Source of the DNA: CAYNFP01 sp964492595
GTDB taxonomy: Bacteria; Bacillota_I; Bacilli_A; RF39; UBA660
Assembly (NCBI GenBank): GCA_964492595.1
Contig: CAZBKY010000024.1
Span: 1 to 11,481 of the forward strand
DNA length: 11,481 bases
Direction of reading: 5' to 3'
The notes beneath the pieces are model-generated. The model did no database searches. It saw nothing but the letters and a program-made list of their open reading frames with translations, and was not told the origin of the DNA. The position numbers and the translations under genes were made by a program. Positions 1-5,108 of the stretch are shown here, piece after piece (position 1 is the stretch's first letter; each line of letters opens with the position of its first letter).

Positions 1-26
1 GCTCTAACCAACTGAGCTAATCGCCC
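1..26 (-). tRNA. tRNA gene, 5' part only (truncated by window edge)
   Basis: Read on the minus strand from base 26, the sequence begins with a seven-base acceptor strand GGGCGAT, then T8 A9, the D-stem GCTC, the AGTTGGTTA D-loop and the closing GAGC. This is a standard tRNA 5' half. The anticodon lies outside the window, so the amino acid cannot be read. In Bacillus the S1-domain gene yabR is followed by tRNA-Met, so tRNA-Met is a reasonable guess, but this 5' half would also fit tRNA-Ile. A near-consensus promoter lies just upstream (51-79). Confidence 0.9.
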
Positions 27-50
27 CTCTATTGCGGTTTGACGCTATTA

Positions 51-79
51 AATATACCATTTATGACATTTTATGTCAA
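51..79 (-). promoter_or_regulatory. strong sigma-A promoter for the tRNA gene
   Basis: A perfect -35 TTGACA (79 to 74) is followed by a 17-base spacer and the -10 TATATT (56 to 51). The -10 is preceded by TGG, which makes it an extended -10. Transcription would begin near base 44, about 18 bases before the mature tRNA 5' end at 26, leaving a short leader for RNase P to remove. This is the best promoter match in the window, as expected for a stable RNA gene. Confidence 0.85.
64..78. repeat. perfect 6-3-6 palindrome over the tRNA promoter -35
   Basis: TGACAT, three bases, ATGTCA form a perfect inverted repeat. It covers most of the -35 box and part of the spacer of the tRNA promoter. It could be an operator-like site or a chance consequence of the TTGACA box. 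It has no U-tract on the minus strand and so is not a terminator for the S1 gene. A second perfect inverted repeat (AATAGAA, three bases, TTCTATT at 78-94) abuts it and overlaps the S1 stop codon, also without a U-run. Confidence 0.5.
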
Positions 80-89
80 TAGAAAAATT

Positions 90-440
90 CTATTTTATTA
101 ATTCTTTAAGCTTACTTTCAATCCAATTAGAAAGGCTATTTTCCAAGAGTTCAAACCCTACTCCGCTCTCTTCCAATTTATTAGCTCCCCTCTTTACTTT
201 ACGCACCATATCTTTAATTGACAACTTTACATGACTCTTACTTTCATCTATTTCTAATATTTTAACATTTATAATATCACCTATCATGAATCTTTCTTTT
301 AAATCCTTAATATATTTATTTGAGACCTCAGAAATATGTACAAGACCAGAATAATCATCTTCCAGGCTTACAAAAACACCATATTTTGTTACTCCCGTTA
401 CCTGTCCTTTTACTATTTCACCCACCTTAAAATTACTCAT
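90..440 (-). CDS. S1-domain RNA-binding protein (YabR / GSP13 type)
   Basis: The product has 116 residues. Residues 6-76 form one S1 RNA-binding domain of the OB fold, with the typical GxVTGVTKYGVFVSL strand pair, the GLVHISEVS segment and the closing VKLSIKDM. A lysine/arginine-rich linker and a short helical tail follow (about 80-116). Such small S1 proteins in Firmicutes bind RNA or ribosomes. YabR and YugI/GSP13 have the same layout. I chose the ATG at 440 rather than the one at 458, because GGTGGGTGAT lies at good spacing before 440 and the promoter -10 (464-459) puts the 458 codon upstream of the transcript start. Position directly before a tRNA gene matches the Bacillus yabR locus, so YabR is the likelier family member. 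Confidence 0.9.
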   Translation of the reverse strand: MSNFKVGEIVKGQVTGVTKYGVFVSLEDDYSGLVHISEVSNKYIKDLKERFMIGDIINVKILEIDESKSHVKLSIKDMVRKVKRGANKLEESGVGFELLENSLSNWIESKLKELIK

Positions 441-458
441 AATAATATCACCCACCAT

Positions 459-487
459 ATTATACCAAATTTAATACTTATTAACAA
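459..487 (-). promoter_or_regulatory. sigma-A promoter of the S1-domain gene
   Basis: The -35 TTGTTA (487 to 482), 17-base spacer and perfect -10 TATAAT (464 to 459) preceded by TGG form an extended -10 promoter. The -35 lies inside the last codons of the upstream yutH-like gene, so the S1 gene can be expressed independently of it. The predicted start near 452 leaves a leader of only about 12 bases carrying the ribosome binding site. Confidence 0.75.
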
Positions 488-1385
488 TCCAATCTATAGG
501 TTCAAGTTTATATTTTGTTTTCAAATAGTTAAAAACATCAAACAAAAAATATTCATATTCTTCAGACATTTCAGTTATTTCTTTTATTTCCTCTTCACTT
601 TTATCTCCATTTATTATCTGCTCAAAACTATCAAAGTAATAAGTTGGGTATAGCAGTCTCGCATAAAGAAGTTTTATATCATTTACAGTAAGAATAAATT
701 CGTTTTTATTTACATAATATTCTAATTCTTCAAAATCAAAACTTTTATCAAAAAATTTGATTTTTATATACTCGGCAACATCTCTTATTTTATTATCAAA
801 CATAAAATTTAAGGGATTATAAAACATTCCATAATTTACAGGTACATATATTCTTTTATGTGATAAATACAGTTTAATATCATCTTCTCTTTCTGCTGTT
901 TTAACATAACTGATAGCATTTTCTGCCAATCCTATGTAATAATCAAAAGATTGTGTCAATAAAGGAAATTCTTTATTATATTCTGTTATCTGATGCTCAA
1001 ATCTGTCAATCTGAATACTCCAGCGATATTGCCAATCATTTTTATATAAATTATTATTATCTGAAGTTGTAGCTGTATTAAACTTTACTATATCAACTAA
1101 ATCTATTTCTTCAGTTTCATCATAATTTACCCTTAATAATATATAATTTTTCATATTATAGGTAACATAAAAACTAGAATTTATATTTTTAATAAAAGTA
1201 TGAGTTTTGATATTTTTTTCATAAAGACTGTTTGTTAATTCTACTAATATATTTAAATCACTTATGGTTCTTTCAAAAGGCACAAAATAAAATTTATATT
1301 CGTCGATATAAAAATAGCATACTTCATTTTTCATATAAATTTTATCGGGATATATACGATAAAAGTAATTAATTAGGTTTTTCAT
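471..1385 (-). CDS. yutH: YutH-like spore coat-associated protein (CotS/kinase-fold family)
   Basis: The product has 304 residues and no signal peptide or membrane segment. The pattern fits the YutH branch of the CotS-type, kinase-fold spore coat proteins: W118/W122 in the helix leading to the segment 148-158 (DYYIGLAENAI), the 174-179 segment LSHKRI where true kinases of this fold carry the catalytic HxD-like loop, an RDVAEYI motif at 201-207 and YARLLYPTYYFD at 241-252. No HGD-type catalytic triad is visible, so it is probably a pseudokinase or a very divergent kinase acting in spore coat assembly. The ribosome binding site GAGGT stands seven bases before the ATG. A sigma-E-like -10 (CATAAAAT, 1409 to 1402) is present but lacks a convincing -35. 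The family assignment comes from remembered motifs, not a search. Confidence 0.72.
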   Translation of the reverse strand: MKNLINYFYRIYPDKIYMKNEVCYFYIDEYKFYFVPFERTISDLNILVELTNSLYEKNIKTHTFIKNINSSFYVTYNMKNYILLRVNYDETEEIDLVDIVKFNTATTSDNNNLYKNDWQYRWSIQIDRFEHQITEYNKEFPLLTQSFDYYIGLAENAISYVKTAEREDDIKLYLSHKRIYVPVNYGMFYNPLNFMFDNKIRDVAEYIKIKFFDKSFDFEELEYYVNKNEFILTVNDIKLLYARLLYPTYYFDSFEQIINGDKSEEEIKEITEMSEEYEYFLFDVFNYLKTKYKLEPIDWIVNKY

Positions 1386-1423
1386 ACAATTACCTCAATT
1401 AATTTTATGTAATTACTTAAAAT

Positions 1424-1449
1424 AAAAAAACTAGTTTTGTTCTAGTTTT
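1424..1449 (-). terminator. Rho-independent terminator of the DUF1292 cassette
   Basis: On the minus strand AAAACTAG (1449-1442), a seven-base loop and CTAGTTTT (1434-1427) form a perfect 8-bp stem, and the T-run continues to 1424. The stem overlaps the TAG stop (1433-1431) of the 85-residue gene. It closes the three-gene cassette before yutH. The stem is AT-rich, so efficiency may be moderate. Confidence 0.75.
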
Positions 1450-1688
1450 CTGATGGGTCCACCTTCTGGATTTGGATTTGTATTATCTGCGACAAAACCA
1501 GCAGCAAATGATTCTTTCAATTTTTGATCGAATTCTGCATATCTGTGCCGATCTTGAGCCAAGGTTTCTTCTGCAATTGAGGCTCTTTGCGAAGCAACAA
1601 CTACAATTTCTCTTACTCTCTCATAAGATAATCCAATTATTTCAATTACTTTTTTGCAACCCTCAGATATATTTTTTCCATTTGGCAT
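1431..1688 (-). CDS. small soluble protein of unknown function, cassette gene 3
   Basis: I do not recognise this 85-residue protein. It has no signal peptide, membrane segment or cysteine pair for metal binding (one Cys at residue 11). Residues about 8-64 should be mostly helical, with an Arg/Glu/Ala-rich stretch around REIVVVASQRASIAEETLAQ. The C-terminal 20 residues (NTNPNPEGGPIRKLEQN) look disordered. The ribosome binding site AAGGTGG lies four bases before the ATG. The gene starts 10 bases after the stop of the 276-residue gene and ends in a terminator, so it is the last gene of the cassette. A 60-base sample (1501-1560) is 40% G+C, well above the neighbouring sporulation genes. The spacing, ribosome binding site and cotranscription make it a real gene. 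Confidence 0.75.
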   Translation of the reverse strand: MPNGKNISEGCKKVIEIIGLSYERVREIVVVASQRASIAEETLAQDRHRYAEFDQKLKESFAAGFVADNTNPNPEGGPIRKLEQN

Positions 1689-1698
1689 TAAACCACCT

Positions 1699-2529
1699 TT
1701 ACCTTCCCAGGTATTGACCCTGACCCAATGTCTCTATACCCTCTGTGCCTCTCCTAACAGCATCGACAATTGCTGCATTGTCTGTTATATTCTGTGTTCT
1801 TGCGGATTCCACTTGTCTACTTAACTCATAACATCTTGCATTTATATCTTTACTTAATAGAGCAATACTTCTTTGAAGTCCATCCAATGAACTTAGAAAA
1901 TTTTTTCTGAATTCCTCCACTTGAATTTGCAAGCCAACATATATATCTACAGTTGGCTCAGTTCGCTCGGGTTCTGGGTTTGAAACTTCATCCGCTCTGC
2001 TAAAATCTTCAGGAGTTTGCAATATATGAGGAGTATTATCGGGAGTTTGACTTTTACCCAATTGTGTCCCAATAGCCTCTTCAATACCCCTGTCTTCCAT
2101 TTGAGCGAGTGTATCAAATTGTATCGTAGATATATTTGAATCTTTAAATGTTTGAAGCTCAGTTGGTGATGATTCTTGAGATGTTGGTTGAATAGTGGGT
2201 GTTAATACATGTGGTGGCTCATTTTCTTGAGATTTGGTCACATCAAAGCCCACAACATTAGAGATACCTCTAACAAGAGGATTGGTTCCATATATTGGAT
2301 CTACAAGAGGAGGGGTCACAGCTGCGCCATCTAGATTCCCTGGTCTGATAAACACAGGCTCTTCTTCTTTTTTAACCCCATCCATTATTGGTAATACAGC
2401 CCCTTTTAGTACCTCTATCATATTATTTGTCATCATTGCTGCTCCTTTTATACCGCCTAAATGATTCATATCACCTATATAAGTAAGATTTTCCCCATAT
2501 TTAAAACTTTTATCTGATAAATTTTCCAT
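1699..2529 (-). CDS. Pro/Thr/Glu-rich protein of unknown function, cassette gene 2
   Basis: The product has 276 residues and no recognised family. Three zones are visible. Residues 1-60 are ordered-looking, with a Gly/Ala/Met-rich segment (NHLGGIKGAAMMTNNMIEV) then VLKGAVLPIMDG. Residues about 60-195 are rich in Pro, Thr, Ser, Glu and Gln and probably disordered, with loosely repeated PPHVLTPT and TPHILQTP phrases. Residues about 196-276 look helical and possibly coiled-coil, ending GQGQYLGR. There is no signal peptide or clear membrane span. The AGGTGTTAG sequence before the ATG serves as ribosome binding site. The gene lies 10 bases after the DUF1292 gene. Samples reach 43-48% G+C (1741-1800 and 2281-2340) against about 25% around it, which suggests a different origin or strong codon selection. 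A structural or scaffold role is possible but unproven. Confidence 0.8.
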   Translation of the reverse strand: MENLSDKSFKYGENLTYIGDMNHLGGIKGAAMMTNNMIEVLKGAVLPIMDGVKKEEEPVFIRPGNLDGAAVTPPLVDPIYGTNPLVRGISNVVGFDVTKSQENEPPHVLTPTIQPTSQESSPTELQTFKDSNISTIQFDTLAQMEDRGIEEAIGTQLGKSQTPDNTPHILQTPEDFSRADEVSNPEPERTEPTVDIYVGLQIQVEEFRKNFLSSLDGLQRSIALLSKDINARCYELSRQVESARTQNITDNAAIVDAVRRGTEGIETLGQGQYLGR

Positions 2530-2539
2530 TTTCTAACAC

Positions 2540-2794
2540 CTACCCTTGAACTATTTCTTTCATTGCTTTTTTTACTTTATCCCAAAGTGCTTCATCTGAT
2601 ATTCCTATTAATTCATAAACACCCGCAGACTTTTCCACTACTTCTGACACATATACTTTTGTAAGACCCTCTGCGTTTGTTTCATTTTTAGAAAGAATCA
2701 TAAAATCTTTGTTAACATCCATGATACCAAAAGCTTTTATTAAATCAACTTCCTCCATAGTACCATCCATATTTTTAATCTTAATCTTTTTCAT
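2540..2794 (-). CDS. DUF1292 family small protein, cassette gene 1
   Basis: The product has 84 residues with the DUF1292 (YrzB-like) pattern: an N-terminal KIKIKNMDGTMEEVDLI strand pair, then the core strand KDFMILSK, then a strand region VYVSEVVE ending in a short C-terminal helix. The family is widespread in Firmicutes and has no established biochemical function. I prefer the ATG at 2794 to the GTG at 2800, because the GGAAGGA ribosome binding site is nine bases from the ATG but only three from the GTG. It heads a three-gene transcript with its own promoter at 2824-2851. DUF1292 genes usually sit with unrelated housekeeping genes, so the pairing with two orphans here is unusual. Confidence 0.8.
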   Translation of the reverse strand: MKKIKIKNMDGTMEEVDLIKAFGIMDVNKDFMILSKNETNAEGLTKVYVSEVVEKSAGVYELIGISDEALWDKVKKAMKEIVQG

Positions 2795-2823
2795 AGACAC
2801 TTTTCCTTCCTACTCTTACATTA

Positions 2824-2851
2824 ATTGTACCACATCAAAAAAAAAATTCAA
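2824..2851 (-). promoter_or_regulatory. promoter of the DUF1292 cassette
   Basis: TTGAAT (2851 to 2846), a 16-base spacer and TACAAT (2829 to 2824) preceded by TGG form an extended -10 promoter. The -35 is made from the right-hand arm of the yutD terminator hairpin, so terminator and promoter physically overlap. Transcription would start near 2817, with a leader of about 20 bases before the ATG at 2794. Confidence 0.65.
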
Positions 2852-2868
2852 TTACTTTTGAATTTTTT
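2837..2868 (-). terminator. Rho-independent terminator after yutD
   Basis: Bases 2868-2858 and 2851-2841 form a perfect 11-bp stem with a six-base loop, followed on the minus strand by a ten-base T-run (2846-2837, partly inside the stem). The yutD stop codon (2854-2852) lies in the loop. The A-tract before the stem could make it work on the plus strand too, but no plus-strand gene ends here. Confidence 0.85.
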
Positions 2869-3136
2869 CTAAAACGAAATATTTACACCCAAAAGCACAA
2901 TTTTCCTCTATATATTTATCAAGTGTATCAAAATTATTTATTTTATTAAAATTTTGATTGCCTTTTGAATTAAATCCCTTTAACCTAAGCTTACCATAAG
3001 CAATATCTCCAACTATATAGTCATAGTTTTTAAAATAGTCAGTATATTTACCTTTAAATTCTTCTTCATTAAAACCATCATTATAATTAGTTTTCAGTAC
3101 ATAGACATTTTCTTCTATTTCAATTTTTTTATTCAT
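2852..3136 (-). CDS. yutD: YutD family protein (DUF1027)
   Basis: The product has 94 residues and matches the YutD family: the DGFNEEEFKGKYTDYFKNYD segment (about 20-39), then the hallmark YIVGDIAYGKLRLKGF (about 40-55) and the C-terminal YIEENCAFGCKYFVLEK with the paired cysteines of the CxFGCxYFVL motif. The protein is soluble and its function is not established. The GGTGATTTGTT leader gives the ribosome binding site. It lies between yunB and the cassette, with its own promoter and terminator. The presence of YunB, YutD and YutH together resembles the yut/yun cluster of Bacillus. Confidence 0.9.
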   Translation of the reverse strand: MNKKIEIEENVYVLKTNYNDGFNEEEFKGKYTDYFKNYDYIVGDIAYGKLRLKGFNSKGNQNFNKINNFDTLDKYIEENCAFGCKYFVLEKIQK

Positions 3137-3154
3137 AACAAATCACCAATTTAA

Positions 3155-3183
3155 ATTTTACCATATTTGTTTTTTTTACTCAA
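3155..3183 (-). promoter_or_regulatory. promoter of yutD
   Basis: TTGAGT (3183 to 3178), a 17-base spacer and TAAAAT (3160 to 3155) preceded by TGG form an extended -10 sigma-A-type promoter. The -35 overlaps the stop codon of yunB. yutD can therefore be expressed in vegetative cells even if yunB is restricted to sporulation. Confidence 0.65.
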
Positions 3184-3889
3184 CTTTTTGAGAATAAATA
3201 TTAGAGCCATTTGTATATATACCACCATAATATTGAGGAATTTTACCTTGAATTATTTTTGTAATAACTGGTATTTCTACAATTGTATTAATCCTATCTG
3301 TAATAAAAGGAAGCAATATTCTTATATTTACACTTACCATGACTTTTATTTCCAATAAAACATTATTTATTCCATAGTTTTTAACTGTTGTAATAATATT
3401 AGTATCCAAAGATCCGATAATTTTTATTTTTATAGGTATTTTAGGCCCAATCCAATAAAGTGAAGGCAATCTTGTCACAATACCAAAAGGAACATAATAA
3501 ACTTCTTTGCTATTTGAAAAAGAACCATCTTCAATATCTTTTAAATTAACTATAAGATTATCTGTTATATCTATTAATAATTCATTTATTTTTTGATTAT
3601 CAAAATCTATTGTAATAATTTCTCCTGCTTTATTTTCATTTGTTATCATTAAATTTTGATAATTTATATTTTTATTTACAAATTTTTCTTTTACAGTACT
3701 TGTAATAACATATTTTGACTTTAAAATCGCCACTTCTTTCGCATAATTTAGTAAAACAGGGTTAGCTTTATTATTAAAATCAATTAAAATAATTATAGAT
3801 AAAAAAAGGACAAGCATTGATATCAATATTACCTTATCTCTTATTTTTAATATTTTTCTATGATTTTTTAATTTTAATCTTTGTTTCGT
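3176..3889 (-). CDS. yunB: YunB-like sporulation protein, start codon uncertain (ACG at 3889 or TTG at 3826)
   Basis: The protein has 237 residues from the ACG at 3889, or 216 from the TTG at 3826. From the ACG it has about 20 basic residues, one membrane helix (VILISMLVLFLSIIILI) and an extracytoplasmic domain. That domain has the YunB signatures: PFGIVTRLPSLYWIGPKIPIKI, the NYGINNVLLEI segment and the C-terminal ITKIIQGKIPQYYGG. YunB in Bacillus is a mother-cell sporulation protein. The frame is open up to 3893, but no ATG, GTG or TTG exists upstream of 3826. TTG at 3826 has an AAGG five bases ahead but removes the basic flank of the membrane helix. ACG at 3889 sits behind TGGTGAAGAGT, the same 11 bases that precede the ATG of the upstream gene, so it may be a mutated ATG or a rare ACG start. 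Confidence 0.82.
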   Translation of the reverse strand, partial: TKQRLKLKNHRKILKIRDKVILISMLVLFLSIIILIDFNNKANPVLLNYAKEVAILKSKYVITSTVKEKFVNKNINYQNLMITNENKAGEIITIDFDNQKINELLIDITDNLIVNLKDIEDGSFSNSKEVYYVPFGIVTRLPSLYWIGPKIPIKIKIIGSLDTNIITTVKNYGINNVLLEIKVMVSVNIRILLPFITDRINTIVEIPVITKIIQGKIPQYYGGIYTNGSNIYSQKVE

Positions 3890-3921
3890 AACTCTTCACC
3901 AATAAATTATATTAGTTTTAT

Positions 3922-4791
3922 CTAAAATATATTTAATACATATTTTAATACCACATAAATAGTTCCTAAAACAAGCATAGTTATAATAACAGCAATAATT
4001 TTAGTAAATAAATTATTTTTCTTAACTTTTTTTTCTAACTCTTCAAATCCTTCAAAATCTTCTTTGCTGAATGTTGCAGAATTTGTGTAAAATGATTTAT
4101 CTAAATTCTTGACCATCGTACTGTTTTCATCTGGTTTCTCATCTACAGATTTTATAGTTTCAGCAGTTTTAATTATATCACTGATGTTTATTGCTTTTTC
4201 TATATAATCATCTTTAACTTCTTCATCAATAGGAGATGTAACCAAAGTATCCTCACTGCCCTTTAGTTCACCTAATAACTCTTCATTTTTTTTATGAGTT
4301 GTGACAGTATTTATTAAATCTATTAATGTCTTCTCATCAGTATTGAATTCTGGTTTTTCTTTTAGGAAAATATCTTCTTCTTCATACATTTTTATTTTAC
4401 TTAATATATCATATTGGGTATCTCTTAATTTTTTATGTTTTTCATCCTCATAATAAATATCTCTATTTTGTTTAGCTTTTTCCAAAACTGTATTTATATC
4501 ATATTCTCTTTTTTCCTGAGTGGGGTGACTTAGTATTTTATCAGGCTCATCATTTACAACTAACTGTCTTCTTTCGATTGTTTCTTCTTTAGTATTTTCA
4601 ATATATTTTTTTATTTTTTCTATATCAATAGTTTTGGGAGAAGGTTCTAAAACTCTTACATTACTACTCATCTTAACTCTTGATAACTGTGACATATCAA
4701 CATTATTATAAAGATCACGATTTTTTTCAAAGCGTGATGGGGTTGTATCTTCTTCAGTATCATAGCGATATTTTTCTACTCTAGAATTCAT
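3922..4791 (-). CDS. tail-anchored, highly charged membrane protein of unknown function
   Basis: The product has 289 residues. A long Glu/Lys/Asp-rich soluble part (1 to about 255), predicted mostly helical and disordered, is followed by one membrane helix near the C-terminus (about 264-287, TKIIAVIITMLVLGTIYVVL) and a very short tail. With no signal peptide, the bulk should face the cytoplasm as a C-tail-anchored protein. The N-terminus MNSRVEKYRYD with paired FEKNRDLYNN resembles conserved hypothetical Firmicute proteins I have seen without function. I chose the ATG at 4791 rather than 4836: GGTGAAGAG precedes it, and the promoter (-35 at 4836-4831) lies over the longer start. It heads the minus-strand series ending in yutH and is divergent from the ferredoxin gene. 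Confidence 0.8.
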   Translation of the reverse strand: MNSRVEKYRYDTEEDTTPSRFEKNRDLYNNVDMSQLSRVKMSSNVRVLEPSPKTIDIEKIKKYIENTKEETIERRQLVVNDEPDKILSHPTQEKREYDINTVLEKAKQNRDIYYEDEKHKKLRDTQYDILSKIKMYEEEDIFLKEKPEFNTDEKTLIDLINTVTTHKKNEELLGELKGSEDTLVTSPIDEEVKDDYIEKAINISDIIKTAETIKSVDEKPDENSTMVKNLDKSFYTNSATFSKEDFEGFEELEKKVKKNNLFTKIIAVIITMLVLGTIYVVLKYVLNIF

Positions 4792-4807
4792 ACTCTTCAC
4801 CATTATC

Positions 4808-4836
4808 ATAATATAATAAAAACATATTTTTTTCAA
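4808..4836 (-). promoter_or_regulatory. promoter of the tail-anchored protein gene
   Basis: TTGAAA (4836 to 4831), a 17-base spacer and TATTAT (4813 to 4808) fit a sigma-A promoter. Transcription would begin near 4801 with a leader of about ten bases that is mostly the ribosome binding site. It stands back to back with the ferredoxin promoter, the two -35 boxes being six bases apart. Confidence 0.65.
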
Positions 4837-4842
4837 GGATAA

Positions 4843-4871
4843 TTGATTTTTATTCCATTTATAGATATAAT
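4843..4871 (+). promoter_or_regulatory. promoter of the ferredoxin gene
   Basis: TTGATT (4843-4848), a 17-base spacer and a perfect TATAAT (4866-4871) precede a strong AAGGAGTGAG ribosome binding site (4878-4887) and the ATG at 4892. This is a constitutive-looking sigma-A promoter. No operator is obvious. Confidence 0.7.
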
Positions 4872-4891
4872 TTTTTCAAGGAGTGAGATAA

Positions 4892-5095
4892 ATGGAAAAA
4901 TTAATTGTTAAAGATACCTGTATAGGATGTGGTATCTGTGTTGGAGAAAATCCAGATTATTTTGAATTTGGGGATGATGGACTAAGTATACCTTCAAAGA
5001 CTGAAGTATTACCAGAAGATAAGGCAAGAATTCTGGATACTATAGAAAAATGCCCTGTAGAGGCAATATTAATTGAAGAGGAAAAAATTGCTTAA
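4892..5095 (+). CDS. ferredoxin with one [4Fe-4S] cluster
   Basis: The product has 67 residues and is acidic. Cysteines C10, C13 and C16 in CIGCGIC and C54 in KCPVEAI are the four ligands expected for one [4Fe-4S] cluster. The second CxxCxxC motif of bacterial 2x[4Fe-4S] ferredoxins is absent. This is the single-cluster ferredoxin type used as a low-potential electron carrier in anaerobes and bacilli. It acts in the cytoplasm. It stands alone in its transcript, so its redox partner cannot be told from context. The start is unambiguous, with a strong ribosome binding site. Confidence 0.95.
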   Translation: MEKLIVKDTCIGCGICVGENPDYFEFGDDGLSIPSKTEVLPEDKARILDTIEKCPVEAILIEEEKIA

Positions 5096-5107
5096 AGCAG
5101 TTTTTTT
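5087..5107. terminator. weak, possibly bidirectional terminator between ferredoxin and acyltransferase genes
   Basis: The palindrome TGCT-TAA-AGCA (5089-5099), extendable by a T-G pair, is followed on the plus strand by seven T residues (5101-5107) and preceded by an A-tract that gives a T-run on the minus strand. The stem is only 4-5 bp, so termination may be partial. It overlaps the ferredoxin stop codon and lies just beyond the acyltransferase stop at 5109. The two genes converge here. Confidence 0.5.
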
Positions 5108-5108
5108 A

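Noticed and set aside
78..94. Inverted repeat AATAGAA-3-TTCTATT as terminator of the S1 gene
   Set aside because: No T-run follows on the minus strand and the stem is nearly all A-T pairs.
1401..1409. CATAAAATT as a sigma-E or sigma-K promoter for yutH
   Set aside because: The -10 matches, but no acceptable -35 was found at the right distance, and such matches are frequent in AT-rich DNA.
1472..1717. Plus-strand frame rich in Leu, Gln and Phe
   Set aside because: It is the antisense of the 85-residue cassette gene, with no ribosome binding site and no independent support.
2234..2464. Plus-strand open frame with a normal-looking composition
   Set aside because: It lies wholly opposite the 276-residue cassette gene, has no ribosome binding site, and reads as the Pro/Thr-rich antisense of a low-complexity region.
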